A stretch of 64,000 nt of DNA, from assembly GCA_026545765.1 (NCBI GenBank), contig CM048840.1, positions 31,128,765 to 31,192,764 of the forward strand. The letters are read 5' to 3'. A model generated the notes under the pieces. It was given only the letters and a program-made list of their open reading frames with translations. It ran no database searches and had not been told where the DNA came from. The position numbers and the translations under genes were made by a program. Shown piece by piece: positions 36,788 through 49,580 of the stretch; position 1 is the first letter of the stretch, and each line of letters begins with the position of its first letter. The stretch comes from Plantago major. Lineage: Eukaryota; Streptophyta; Magnoliopsida; Lamiales; Plantaginaceae.

Positions 36788-39131
36788 TGTCACGCCCCAA
36801 GACCAAAATACTTTAGCGCGACCGGCCGTCTATCGTGAGATGGGCTCACGCCAAGACGAAGCCTCAATTTAAATCCTCAAATACATGAAATAATCTCAGA
36901 GTGGTACAAGCAGACATCTAAAATCCATAAACTAATTACAATGATTGCAAATCCTCAATCAATTACAACGATTGTAGCAGTACAAATCATCATATACAAT
37001 ACAAATCTCAGAGTCGCAGCAACTACTAAACAGCCTTCACGTACATCATCTGACTACCGTCTCAACTCCAAAGTATCTTCGTCCAATCATTTAATAAATA
37101 TCTAAAAAAAGGTGTAAGGGTGAGCTCCTGGCACTTTTACCCGGATCAAGTACATATAGAAAAGTATACATACATATACACTCCATTTTAAATCAAACAT
37201 AGTCGAAAATCATTTGCATGGAACACATGTCACAATACACTATTCACATTTAGCTCGAATCAAATATACACTACGGCCACACAAACCGTGGTGGCACACA
37301 GGCCGGCTTTCACATAACATATCTCCTAACACAATAGGGGTCCACACACATAACACTGGGAGTACTCCAAAGCACGACAATCCCTCGAAAGGGTCCACAC
37401 ACTTTATAGGCATATCGATGAGCATAAACGTACGTACACATAATCCATGCTTTCACAAAATAGCTTTCGCAAATCGCACACAAATAAATACATTTTATGG
37501 GATATACATACTTGATCCTTTTTTTGAATAGACTAGTATATCAAGTCCCATAACATGATATAATAACCATAACTTATTTGTCAATCGAAAACTATACATA
37601 TAGATTTTATATACGGAAAATAGAAGCAAAAGTGTCAAGAGTTCCCCTTACCTCAAGGTCGATACGAATCCAACTTAATAGCCAACCACAAAGCTCCAAC
37701 TTGCAACTCAAATTTCTCCAAGGTCCTTGACCCTTAAAATCCTCCCAAAACACCACTTGCTAACTCCACAAAGCCTCCACTTCAGTTTAAAAGGTCGAAA
37801 CACAGATAACGGGTAAAAAGGATAAAACGGTAATTTTCTGGAGCTAGGAAAAATAGGAATAAATGGTGGAAGAGTGCAATTGTAATTCTGCATGTCTAGG
37901 GGTAAAACGGTAATTTAAACGGGTCGAAAAATAGGCTGGAATAAAAAGTCAAGGTTCGAACACTTGACCACCAGCTTACAATCCAAAGTCCCTACCACTG
38001 CAACACACACGCTTCAGTTATCTACTTGACACAGTCAATCTATTTAACTTGTAAGGTCGCTGTAATTTACAAACCAACCCCTGGCAGCCTCAAATTCTCA
38101 AACACAACTCCTTCAGGATTCTGCAATCTTTCGATTCAGTCCCTGGGAATCCGAAAAGTTTCCAAACTTCCTAAAATCGAACCAAACTCCTCCAACTCCA
38201 AGCAAGGGCTACGGAAATCGTTTACCCATCATCTCCTCCATCGAAAACCATCAATAACAGCCCAAACATCAAAGAATCGGTCCAACGAATCGCGAATCTT
38301 ACCTCCATGTTTCTTGTTCTGTTTCGCAAATCCTTAACCCCAATCTTCGTTCGATTTGTTCCAAATCTACTCGGTTTCAGTCACAAATCCGATTTACTCT
38401 TGTGTAACTATCAAGATCAAGCAATTCGAACGAAACGAGAAGAAGAAGAGAACGGCATAAGAAAAAGATGAAGAAAGAAGAAGAGAACGGAAGAAAGAAG
38501 TAAGGAAAGGAACAAAACCAATAAATAAGCCCTAATGGGCAATCCAATAATTGGGCCATATACTTCCATTCAAAATTTGTAATTACTCTCGATCCCAATA
38601 AAATTTTCGTCTCCAATTTAAATTTCGGGATTTTACATCTTCCCCTCCTTAAAAGAAGTTTCCTCCTGGAAACTTAACTCCACTACGCTTCCATTGCGCT
38701 AAGCTCACAAACATTCGATTTTCTAAACTTTGAGTCACAACATCAATCCTTGTACCTTTCACCAGTCCAGAAACATCACCGTCGAGTCCATACTTCATAC
38801 CTGCACTCCGATGTTGCGTTTGGTATCACACCCAGACACACCATACTTCGAAAAATCCAACATAATCTCCCATAGAACTCAAACCTATCACACATAACTT
38901 CAACAAATCGAAACCTTGTAACCACACCACTTTCCTTAACTCTCAGTCATAAACCTCGAAAAGACTCACCTAAGCACCTCAAAGATTCTTACCTAAGTTC
39001 CTCAAGTTTTTCCTTCATACAAAATGACACATCACAAACTCAAACATGGGACCTACACCCAACAAACCGGAACCTAGGCTCTGATACCACCTTTGTCACA
39101 CGCCACAGCATTTTGGTTTTAGGGCGTGACA
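36788..39131 (-). mobile_element. Gypsy-type element with one full LTR, nested in the copia 5' LTR
   Basis: Minus orientation. Full 3' LTR 36788-38637 (1850 bp, TGTAAAATCCCG to GGGGCGTGACA on the minus strand). The polypurine tract AAGGAGGGGAAGA (38638-38650) borders it, then about 430 bp without coding capacity. The primer site TGGTATCAGAGCC (39077-39089) matches initiator tRNA-Met. Where the 5' LTR should be there are only 38 bp (39094-39131). Flanks TCAAC (36783-36787) and TCAAT (39132-39136) fit a 5-bp duplication, and the intact 3' LTR of copia 2 shows the empty site at 44685-44695. Confidence 0.88.
37951..38005 (-). repeat. tRNA-like module in LTR, copy B
   Basis: On the minus strand the A-box-like TTGCAGTGGTAGG (38003-37991) and B-box-like GTGTTCGAACC (37963-37953) are 40 nt apart with TGGTCAAG between. 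It sits beside the same conserved LTR landmark (GGTAATTTAAACGGGTCGAA on the plus strand) as copies A and C. Confidence 0.5.
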
Positions 39132-39576
39132 TCAATAGTCATTTTCTCACTTATAAATTGGTCTCAGAATTAGTAAGGAAGAGTACACTGAAATAGCCTT
39201 TCTCTTCTTCTTCTTACTGTTCTTCCTCCTTCCCTGTATTCCCATAAACCGAGCATCCGTTTCAGTTCGCCGGAAATTTCTAGCTTGTGCTGCTAGTAGT
39301 TTTAGTCAATCGTTGTATCCTGGGAGGCAAACGCTCAACGTCTCAAGCACCATAGGTGAGAGGGCGTATTTGCTTTAAGGAATCTGTGCAAGCACAGGCC
39401 TCGATTCCAATTATGAAAGGCAGTTTGATTAATTCTGTCTACTTTATATTTGAATTCATATTATTCTGAATAACAATCTTAAAGCAAATACCGTAATTTT
39501 TCTCTTATCTGTTGATTTGAGAATTTTTCTTCTGTTAATTCAAAGATATTAACTTGCTCTGTTTTCTTCCATAGAA

Positions 39577-42500
39577 ATGGCTACTGAATCTACTTCTGCC
39601 GCCACGGCCATCGCCAAGCCTCCGTTCGATGACTCACGATGCATCTTGTTCCATGGTTCAAACTCAGATGGCTGGATCGACCTTCTCGATTCCTACTAGC
39701 CATGCTGAGAAACTTCAAAAGTTCAATGGGCTGCACTTTAAGCGTTGGCAACAGAAAATGTTGTTCTACTTGTCCACGTTGGGTCTTATTACGTATCTCT
39801 CTAATGATGCTCCGAATGTGACTTTGGATGGGCCAAGTCAAGAGGAAAATCGTGAGAAGCTGACTGCCCTTGATGCGTGAAATCACGCTGATTTCCTTTG
39901 CAGGAATTATGTGTTGAACGCTTTACGATGCTCGCATAACGTGTATGGACAAATGAAAACTGCCAAAGAACTGTGGTAGTCTTTGGATAAGAAATATAAG
40001 ACTGAGGATGCTGGAGCCAAGAAATTCATTGTTGGAAAATTCTTGGATTTTGCAATGGTCGATTCTAAATATGTGATCAGTCAGGTTCAGGAATTGCAAG
40101 TGATCTGTCATGAGATCGATGCTGAGGGCATGAAGCTTCCAGAAGCATTTAAGGTGGCTGTTGTGATTGAAAAATTGCCACCGGCTTGGAAAGATTTCAA
40201 GAATTATCTAAAACACAAGCGAAAGGAGATGAACCTTGAAGAGTTGATCGTTCGGCTCAGAATTGAGGAAGATAATCGTGCTTCTGCCAAGGAGTCCGGT
40301 TATGTTCCTAACTCTCCACGTTCGGATGCTAGAGCTAATCTGGTTGAGCATGGAAAAGGCAAGAAGAAAGCTTCTTCAAATGGGTTCAAAATGAAACCAA
40401 GTGGTGGAGTTGAGAAAAAGAAGTTTGCTGGGAAGTGCTTCAATTGTGGCACGGTTGGCCACAGGTCTGCTGATTGTCGCATACCTAAAAAGAAGAATCA
40501 AGCTAACATGGTTGAAACTGTTGCTAAGGATGTGGCTGATTTGAACCTTTGTGCTGTGGTTTCTGAGGTGAATCTGGTTGATTCTCACCCTAGAGAATGG
40601 TTCATTGATACTAGAGCTACTAGGCATGTTTGCTTCAACAAGGATATGTTTTCTCAGCTTGATGAATCTAAGACTGGTGAAAAGTTGCACATGGGGAATT
40701 CTGCTACCTGCGATGTTAAGGGTCGTGGGACTGTGATTTTGAAGATGACATCTGGGCTCAAGCTGACTTTGAACAATGTGCTCTATGCTCTTGAGATTAG
40801 GAAGAATTTGGTTTCTGGTTCTCTTCTGATCCAGCATGGTTTTCATATTGTTCTAGAGTCTAATAAGCTTACTATGACCAAGAATGGTCACTATGTTGGC
40901 CACGGTTATATAACCGAAGGCATGTTCAAAATCAATGTAATGGTTGTTAACACCAATGCTAATGGAAAAACTATGAATTCTGCGTACTTGCTTGAGTCTT
41001 TTAATTTGTGGCATAGTAGACTTGGACATGTTAATTATGATACTTTGCGTAAATTAATTAACTTAAAATGTTTGCCAACGTTTCATATTGATGCGTCACA
41101 CAAATGTGAAACGTGTGTTGAAGCAAAGTTGACACGATCTTCTTTTAAATCAATTGAAAGAGAGACACAACCTCTTGATTTAATACATACAGATGTATGT
41201 GATTTGAAATCAACTCCAACTCGTGGAGGCAATAAGTTTTTCATAACTTTTATAGATGATAGCACTAAGTTCTGTTATGTGTATCTTCTTAAAAGTAAAG
41301 ATGAAGCTATAGAGAAATTTGTTCTCTATAAGAATGAAGTTGAGAATCAACTTAACAAGAAGATCAAAGTGATAAGGAGTGATCCTGGTGGGGAATACAT
41401 TTCTCCACTTGAACAGGTGTGTGCCTCTAGTGGTATTAAACATGAGATAACTGCTCCTTACTCACCACAACAAAATGGCATTGCGGAAAGAAAGAACCGT
41501 ATTTTGAAGGAAATGATGAATGCCATGTTAATCACTTCTGGAATGAATCAAGGAATGTGGGGTGAAGCTGTTTTGGCAGCTAACTACATCTTGAACAAAA
41601 TTCCGAAAAACAAGGTTGATAAGAGCCCCTATGAGTTGTGGCATGGACGAGCTCCTTCGTATAAACACTTGCGAGTGTGGGGGTGTCTTGATAAGGTGAT
41701 GGTGCCTTTACCTAAGAAGGTTAAGGTAGGACCTAAAACTGTTGACTGCATAGTTGTTGGATATGCACATAACAGTAGTGCTTATCGATTCTTGGTGGTG
41801 AAATCTGAAATTTCTGACATACACAGGAATACGATAATGGAATAACGAATTACTTCATTCTTTGAAGATGTGTTTTCGTGTAGAAAGGTAGAAGATGTTA
41901 CAAGCAACTCTTCTAAATGGATACATGATGACACACAAAAGGACAATGAAGAAAGTGGTAAAGAAGAGGTTGAACCAAGACGTAGCAAACGAGCAAGAAC
42001 AGAAAAATCCTTTGGTCCTGAGTTCTTGACTTACATGCTAGAGAGTGAACCTCAAATTTACCAAGAGGCTGTGACCTCTACGGAAGGACCCTTGTGGAAA
42101 GATGCAATCAATAGTGAAATTGAGTCGATTTTGCAAAATCATACTTGGGAGCTAGTGGATCTTCCTCCGGAGAGCAAACCACTTGGTTACAAGTGGATTT
42201 TCAAGAGAAAGTTGAAGGCCGATGGAACTATTGATAAGTATAAAGCCCGACTGGTGATTAAAGGGTATCGCCAAAAACATGGTCAGGACTATTTTGACAC
42301 ATATTCTCCTGTGTCAAGGATAACATCTATCCGGATGATAATTGCATTTGCTTCTTTACGCAATCTTGAAGTACATCAGATGGATGTGAAGACTACTTTT
42401 CTAAATGGTGATTTAGAAGAAGAAATTTACATGGAACAACCTGAAGGTTTTTCTGCACCTGGTCAGGAAAAGAAAGTTTGTAAATTGGTTAAGTCTTTGT

Positions 42501-43569
42501 ATGGCTTGAAACAAGCACCAAAGCAATGGCATGAGAAGTTCGAATATACCATGATGGAGAATGGATTTATCATTAAAGAAAGTGACAAATGTGTGTACGT
42601 AAAGGAAACGGAAAATGGCTATGTCATTTTATGTCTTTATGTAGACGACATGCTTATCATTGGGAGTAATGATAAAATGGTCAAATCTACGAAGGATATG
42701 TTGAAATCCAGATTTGATATGAAAGACTTGGGTCTAGCTAATGTAATCCTCAGGATTAAAATTGTTAGAACACCGAATGGGTTGATGTTAAATCAGTCTC
42801 ACTATGTGGACAAGATTCTTGAGAAATTCAACAAAGATGGTGTTGAAACAGCTAGAACTCCAATGGACCCAAATGTTCATCTTGCGAAGAACAATGGTTT
42901 GGGAGTGTGTTGAGTACTCTAGGATAATTGGAAGCCTAATGTACTTGATGAACTGCACAAGGCCTGACCTAGCTTTTGCAGTAAGCAAACTGAGTCGTTA
43001 CACGAAGAATCCAGGAGTAAATCATTGGAAGTGATAATGAGAGTATTAAAGTATTTGAGATTTACTCGTGATTTTGGACTACAGTATGCTAGATATCCTC
43101 CTGTGCTTGAAGGATATGCGGATGCCAATTGGATCTCTGATTTTAAGAATGCTAAGTCCACGAGTGGATATGTCTTCATCTTCGGAGGAGCAGCAATATC
43201 ATGGAAGTCTTCTAAACAGACTGTCATAGCGAGATACACGATGGAAGCTGAGTTTATTGCGTTGGACTCATGTGGAGAGGAAGCCGAATGGCTATGCATT
43301 TTCTTAGAAAGTCTTCCAATCTGTGTATACATTGTGATAGCCAATCTGCAATTGGTAGTAGGGCACAAAGTAATATGTATAATGGTAAGTCTAGACACAT
43401 ACGTCGTAGACACAAGTCCATTAGACAACTTCTCACAACTGGTGTTATCTCTATAGACTACGTGAAGTCTAAAGATAATTTAGCGGATCCGTTAACCAAA
43501 GGGTTAAATCGTGAGATGATAGTAAAGTCTTCTACTGGAATGGGATTGAAGACTTTAACTAATGATTGA
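39577..43569 (+). pseudogene. Copia 2 gag-pol polyprotein, disabled
   Basis: Order: gag, zinc knuckle [14 protein letters not shown] (about 40436), protease, GAG-pre-integrase HSRLGHVNY with HHCC zinc site (41010-41120), integrase core ([21 protein letters not shown]), reverse transcriptase with YVDDM (about 42638), and RNase H to 43569 (ending in DYVKSKDNLADPLTKGL). Start is ATG 39577. Breaks: a frameshift near 39650-39690, stops TGA 39878, TAG 39977 and TAA 41843, a frame change near 42900, a stop at 43032, and another frameshift near 43310. The protease site reads DTRAT where the family has DSGAT, so catalysis is probably lost. The 39983-41845 block stays open for 620 codons. Resembles Tork-like plant copia elements. 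Confidence 0.93.
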
Positions 43570-44074
43570 TGCAAAGGAAAACCCAACCTAGTTGACTGGA
43601 GATCCCAAGATCTAGGTTCAAAGGGACAACCTGATTGTATCAACGAGGAGTTCATTGTGGGGGTTTGCCTATACAATGACGAAACGTAAAGAGGTTAACC
43701 CTGTGGGCTTTAATGATTCGTATTAGTAATATAGTTACACGTGATACAGAATCACCTATGTAAGAGTGAAGTGTGGGCCGCTTCAACAAGAATTGGATCC
43801 CGAATTCTTGCATACTCTTGCAGAACCAGGAAAGGTGTTTCATGGCCGAAATGAACACAACCATGAGAATGGAACGATGCTAGAAAGAACCTGTGTGGAA
43901 TGCACTATCGTTTACACAAACGGCAGAGCAGTTCAAGGACATCGCGTCTACTATTAGCCAGTAAGGAAGGTGTATTCATACGAGGGAGGGTTCAAAGGTG
44001 GTAACACCTACCTATCCTATGCAGGTATTCGATCGTAGGATTATGCGACATGAAGTTTTCTTCATGTGGGGGAT
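43570..44074 (+). mobile_element. Copia 2 untranslated 3' region
   Basis: Between the RNase H end and the 3' LTR. No credible frame. Ends with the purine tract. Confidence 0.7.
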
Positions 44075-45169
44075 TGTTGGAAGTTTTTGAAGAAAACTTG
44101 TTGTAAACTATGCCTTGTGGGGGTATATTTGCTAGGAGACCATTTCTTGATTATTTGTTGATTAAGAAAACTAAATATATAGTCGTAAGCTACTAAGTGA
44201 GAGCTTCGATTTGATATATGGTATGCCCAAAACGGACCTTGGGTTAGTGAGGAATAGTTGCTCAAAGTTGGAAGGTAAAGTGGGATTGTCCCACATTGCT
44301 AGCACATGGAAGTCATTACTAGTTTATAACCTATCAAGCCATACTACTTGTTCAAGTGTGATGGTAAGGTTATGGAAGACTCTCTACGCGGGCGCGCAGG
44401 GGGGGGTGCAAATCCTGGCCAGATTTGTACTGAAACTAGTGGGACTTGGGTGCGAGCAGGTGCGTGCGACCTGCGTACACGAATGCCGGACCGAAATAGG
44501 CACAAGCGGCTAGCCCGCGTGAGCCAACGTTTTGCTACTTGGTCTGGTCGAAACCTTCCAGAAGTTTTGACTGTTTGTGTGACTTTGTAACTGTCAGGAG
44601 TTACAAATGAATCAATTCTGTCATTAGTTGAGAGATTTGATTTTTGTAATCAAACTCCATTATTCTTGAGCAGTTACAAAATTCAACAGTCATTTTCTCA
44701 CTTATAAATTGGTCTCAGAATCAGTAAGGAAGAGTACACTGAAATAGCCTTTCTCTTCTTCTTCTTACTGTTCTTCCTCCTTCCCTGTATTCGCATAAAC
44801 CGAGCATCCGTTTCAGTTCGCCGGAAATTGCTAGCTTGTGCGGCTAGTAGTTTTAGTCAATTGTTGTATCCTGGGAGGCAAACGCTCAACGTCTCAAGCA
44901 CCATAGGTGAGAGGGCGTGTTTACTTTAAGGAATCTGTGCAAGCACAGGCCTCGATTCCAATTACGAAAGGCGGTTTGATTAATTCTGTCTACTTTATCT
45001 TTGAATTCATATTATTCTGAATAACAATATTCTAGTATATCACATAGTCCATAGACAATAGCTAGATTCATAACCACAAAATACAAAATTCACAAAACTT
45101 AGAAAGAAATAAACAAGAAAGAAATTAGCATGATCCAAATCATTGCTTCTTACATTTTATTGTTTGATT

Positions 45170-46507
45170 TTACGAATCTACATCAAACTTTTTATCATAC
45201 GTTAAGCTCAAAATCCTGGTTTCACCCTTATGAACGAGTTGTTCAATATCGCGCCTCATGAACGTGCTAGAGATGGCAGGGACATGTTGTGAGACGAGAC
45301 GAGCAGTGTCTTTCCACCAAGACAGTTCTCTCTGTTTCTCCTCAAGATAGTGCATTGCACGTTCCAAGGCAGTTTCCAGTTCGTAAATCCTTTGCTGTTG
45401 CCTTTCTTCCAGAACTTCATGGAGCCTTCTCTCAAGTTCAACTGGAGGAACGCTATAGTTTTCATAGTAGATCACTTCGGTCTGGTCCACGATTTCCTCA
45501 AAAGCGGTACTCTGGCTGTCCTCCGGTGCACTATTTTCAACATAAATCTGCGACCAAGTGTTTTAACTTTTAAGTACTAGTATTACAGTATTACAGTTAT
45601 CTTTGTAATAAACCGCGGTACATTATTAAAACATGTACCTCGGAAATATGATGCTTGTTGTGCCCGGTGTACGTATCTGCGTTCATTTGACACTGCAGAT
45701 GGTTGAATTCAGCTGTGAGTTCTGCTTCTAGTTGATCCATTCGCAAACTCTTTTCCCGCCTAAATTGATTGCTGCCTGAACTTGTGTATTGGCAATTAGG
45801 ATCTTGCTCGCAGTAATGATGTTCCTCAGTTTCTTGGACATAGACGTTGCTACAATTTGATTCATCAGGTGGATTATGTCCATGAATTTTGAATTCTGTT
45901 TTAAGATTTCGAAGCAACATTTCCAATTTCTTGTGCAACTCTACCAATTTGTTCACCTCGTTTGTTCTTGTAGCAACAAGATAAACCAGGCCAAATCCGA
46001 TTCCAATGTTGAAAGAAGCCTCTTTGCGATTTTCTACTCAAAAAGAAGAGTCAGTTAGACACATGATAGACAATATTGCATTGCAATAACAAACTAAACA
46101 AAATAGGGAATCAGCTCATTTCAGGAAATTTCACCAATGACTTTTAATATTCTAGTGTGTCTGAGCTTACCAATTAGGCTAGTATGACAGTAAGTTCGAA
46201 CTGAACTGAACTGACAAAATAATGTGGATTATAAGGTGCATTATGTACCAAGAGCATTTGAAACTCAATTACCTGAATCAGGAGGAGACGACGCTCCACA
46301 ATTTATGGAACCCTCGAACACAGGGCATTCGATTTTTCTAACAACGTTGTGACCCGGATTCTGTTTCTCCCATCTTCTTGAACCCTTGGGTTTACTTCCA
46401 GTGAACAAATGGAGAAGGATAGACCAGGGAGTTACACAAGTGAAGCCCCTGCAAGTATCTTTTCTTCTACTCATATCAGTGTCACTGCAATAGCCATCAT
46501 AGCTCAT
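45170..46507 (-). CDS. POLAR-like protein (asymmetric-division polarity family)
   Basis: Three exons: 46273-46507, 46033... 45639-46033 and 45170-45547, all GT-AG and in phase, giving 335 aa, about the size of Arabidopsis POLAR. Exon 2 opens with a hydrophobic Gly-rich segment (ASFNIGIGFGLVYLVATRTN), then coiled-coil heptads (LVELHKKLEMLLRNLKTEF; MDQLEAELTAEFNHLQ). Exon 3 has the family's PPVELERRLHEVLEERQQ and LEEKQRELSWWKDTARLVSQ. POLAR proteins mark one side of stomatal-lineage cells before asymmetric division and act with BASL and GSK3-type kinases; that this copy does the same is inferred from similarity. It could be a POLAR-LIKE paralogue with a different expression domain. Start is the first ATG after a TATA box. 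No lesion. An AATAAA lies 9 nt past the stop (minus strand, 45156-45161), and copia 2 ends 139 bp beyond the stop. Confidence 0.88.
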
Positions 46508-46561
46508 TTTGAATTGTGAAACTACTTATTTGCCTAAGATTCAAAATGTCCAGAGTCTTAG

Positions 46562-46570
46562 ATATATATA
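46562..46570 (-). promoter_or_regulatory. Probable TATA box of the POLAR-like gene
   Basis: TATATATAT on the minus strand about 55-60 bp upstream of the start codon. Confidence 0.5.
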
Positions 46571-48119
46571 GAAATGCTAAGGATTTAATTGTGTATATGA
46601 AGAATTTAGTGAAATGATTCAAATTCAATTATTGGTACGAAATCTTTATTGAAGGAGAGAGAGAATTTGCAGAGAGTTTGGTGTAATCAAATGTTGTTCA
46701 CGGGTTGTGCGTGAGTGACTGATGAGTGATCTATGACATTTCCAGTTGTTGGATAATGGAGGGAAATTTTGAAAGAGAAATTGCATTAGACACCAATGGT
46801 TAAAAATTAAAATAAGTATATCATTCATGTCCCGTAAAAGAGTTGTTCAATTGGTTTGAATATCATCATCTTCATTACATATTCGAATTCTAATGAGACT
46901 GAATCATTAATGACTTTTGTCTGATACATATTGTAAAAACAATAATAATGTCATTCTTGTAAGAAATAAAAAATAAAAAATTGCAAGAATAATATTATAG
47001 GAGTACCATAGATTTTTATTTTAAAGAAGTTAAGAAATTTTATTCAACACAAGCCATTTGTGCATGAGAAATGCCACAAAGCCAGCAAATGGCTTTAGAT
47101 AATGTTCAGAACACATTTAGAACAAAGTTCCCAATCCACAAAATCATAACTAACACCGGTTTTTTTTTTCACCCACGACCACGTATTGAACATGACTTTT
47201 TACAAGACTTCTTTAACCGATTTGACCTTTCCTTCCAAAATCTTTTCATACCATAGTGAGGGAGATCAAATGACTAATTTTTTAGGCATCTGGTACTTCT
47301 AAATTAAAGACTTTAATTAAAAATGATCTGTGTTCAAATGTTGTATCAACTAACTTGAAATGAAGCAATTCTAACTACTGAGATTGACATCCATGAGTAT
47401 ATAAATGATCGAACATGATGTCAGATACATAGGTTTACACCTCCACAAGTATTATGCTACGCTATAGTACTTCCACCGTTCCGGAACAAGGTTCATGCAT
47501 GTTTTGTCATGGTGTCCCAAACAAAAATTCTCATTTAATACCATGTCGTTGAGTAGCTAATTCATATATGAATGCAGTAGTGAAGTAAGGATTAATTTAT
47601 GTTAGGGTTTGTTGCCATGGATTTGATTCACACGCGTTGAGCTAATTCAAAATTTTCGTATACGATAATTGATAGGCTTGTTAGTTCAAAATCTTCAAAT
47701 AGTTTTGGTTAAGAATTATTCGTTTGACAATCGGATAATTTCGCTAGTGTGAAACTTTCAAAACAACGGATGGTTAAACCCTTGATTTTGTTGCAGGACA
47801 TTTGACAACGTGTGAATCACCATAAGTAGGTGGTGAGTACGTTCCCATATGCATATTTATCCTGAGCTTTAACTATTATGTTCATACTTTCCATTAATCA
47901 TCCTAAGTTACCTAGGTGTTTGATTTCATATTAGCAGAATAAGTATTACAAACAATTTTGATCAATTTGCATCCACAAACCTATTTATTTGTATTCTATA
48001 ACTTTGCAATTGTTGGTTAGTTCCTCGAGAAAACAGTTTCATAGTTTAAGCTTAAGTTGCTACATCAACTTCTTTAATTACTATTTTTACAGTGATTAAT
48101 TTGAGCACATCAATTTCTC
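46571..48119. other. Upstream region of the POLAR-like gene, no gene
   Basis: AT-rich without credible frames. At about 47470 a Stowaway-like left end (CTTCCACCGTTCCGGAACA) appears without a partner. Regulatory sequence for the POLAR-like gene should lie in the proximal part. Confidence 0.4.
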
Positions 48120-48672
48120 ATGAAACTCCGTTCAGAATATGAATCTGTTCGTTTGTCACTTCTTAATCGGGTTCATGTTTCCTCATTTTTGGATGTTTGC
48201 TTTGGCGAACTTCTTCATGAACTTGTCACACAAAATACTCTTGAGCACCACCATCCTCCTATTGAGTATGCTGCTCAGTCCAGACCTAAGCCACAAGAGA
48301 TGGGTAACACCGAGTGTTATTGCTTCCATGAGTTTGAGCATATTGCTCAAAATTGTCTAAAGAAGAAGTGTAATTACTGCAAGCAACTTGGGCATACTAT
48401 CAGAGTATGTTGTATATGCCCACCACACTGTTAAACCAACTCTCACGATGCCTCTGTTGCTAAAGAATCTTATGTCGTGGTGAACTCCACACCTCTAGCT
48501 TCTACTCTTACCCCTGACATGGTACAACAACTTCGTATTTCTGCGTTTTTTGCGCTAGGTATCCAACCAGGTACTTCTTCTACTTACCTTTTAGATTCAG
48601 GTGCGTCTAATCATATAACATCCTGATCAGATCATATACTTTCTAATATTTACAAGTATAATGGGTTCTCAG

Positions 48673-49360
48673 TAGGGTGTATTTCGAACCGAACGAACCG
48701 AACATTGACCTTAACGAACGTTTGTTCGTTAACATATGTCATGTTCATGTTCGTGTTCATGTTCGTCGAACATCTCAACACTTGTTCATATTCAGTTCGT
48801 GAAGGTTTCAACATGTTCACGAACTATTATAAATTTTGTGTAGGTTAGGTTCGAAAATACCTCCTCCGCCCCGAATTCAACTTCTCGTATTTCATTTTGG
48901 GACGTCCCAATTTGAACTTCTTCTTCCTTTAATGAAAAATCTCATTAAATACTTAATTCATTCTCTCTCATATTTTATTCACTATCTCTCCCACTTTATT
49001 CATCTTTTTTCCTATTTTATTATCATCTTTCCTACTTTATTCACTTTTATATTAAAATCTGTGTCCGGCCTGCTGGTAAATGAATTTGGGACAGCGGAAG
49101 TATTATAACTTATGTGGAAAATGGAAATGATAGATTAGGTTAGGAAATATTATACTCCATATATAAAATTATTATAGATATAATTTGTTCACGAACAGTT
49201 CGCGAACTACAGAATAATAAATTATATGTTCGTGTTCGTGTTCGTTTATTAATGAAAATGTTCGCGAACTGTTCGGTTAAGTCTAACTCGAACACGTACT
49301 AAGCGTTAACTGAAAAGTTTCGTAAAATTTTCACGAACGTTCGTTTCATTTACACCTCTA
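48673..49360. mobile_element. hAT-type MITE, 688 bp, inside copia relic 3
   Basis: Ends TAGGGTGTATTTCGAA and, on the complement, TAGAGGTGTAAATGAA, with GTTCGTG/CACGAAC-rich subterminal parts. Flanks GTTCTCAG (48665-48672) and CTCCTCAG (49361-49368) agree at 6 of 8 positions. Removing the element and one flank copy restores the copia frame. Confidence 0.75.
48860..49100. mobile_element. Stowaway-like MITE nested in the hAT MITE
   Basis: CCTCCTCCGCCCCGAATTC start and ..GGACAGCGGAAG end with TA at 48858-48859 and 49101-49102. Same family as 20598-20837 (TTTATTCACTAT words). Confidence 0.75.
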
Positions 49361-49580
49361 CTCCTCAGCAATTCAGACAGCTAATGGTACTCAGTTTGTC
49401 ATTAACGAAGTTGGTGATCTTTCTCCTTATGTTCAAAATGTTTTTGTTTGCCCCAAGTTATCTACCAATCTGGTCTCTATTGGACTACTTTTTGAAGATA
49501 AATGTGATGTGAAGTTTTCTTCTAGTGGTTGTTTTGTGCACGATCAGGGGTTGGGGGAGATGATAGCCAAGGGACTTAGA

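Larger units (their letters stand above)
36202..45026 (+). mobile_element. Ty1/copia retrotransposon 2, with both LTRs
   Basis: 5' LTR 36202-39475 (about 927 bp once a nested element and its 5-bp duplication are removed) and 3' LTR 44075-45026 (952 bp). Both run TGTTGGAAG to TGAATAACA. The target duplication is ATATT at 36197-36201 and 45027-45031. A purine tract GTGGGGGAT precedes the 3' LTR. LTRs are very similar apart from a GC-rich variable block (about 36505-36585 versus 44380-44485), pointing to fairly recent insertion. I could not place a standard primer-binding site after the 5' LTR. Confidence 0.95.
48120..49580 (+). pseudogene. Copia relic 3: gag with two zinc knuckles, protease, pre-integrase
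   Basis: Two CCHC knuckles, CYCFHEFEHIAQNC and CNYCKQLGHTIRVC (about 48315-48412), followed by a stop, then the protease motif STYLLDSGASNHI (about 48587). After a 688-bp insertion the pre-integrase region resumes (SAIQTANGTQFVINEVG, 49366 on; SPYVQNVFVCPKLSTNLVSI). It ends abruptly where a gypsy LTR begins near 49581. The remainder of pol is absent. Confidence 0.82.

Noticed and set aside
37214..37531. A 105-codon plus-strand frame rich in His/Thr.
   Set aside because: It lies within the gypsy LTR; the parallel stretch in the related LTR at 49950-50230 does not keep it open.
45289..46058. Plus-strand frames opposite the POLAR-like gene.
   Set aside because: The minus-strand frames give a coherent three-exon protein with family motifs; the plus frames are shadows.
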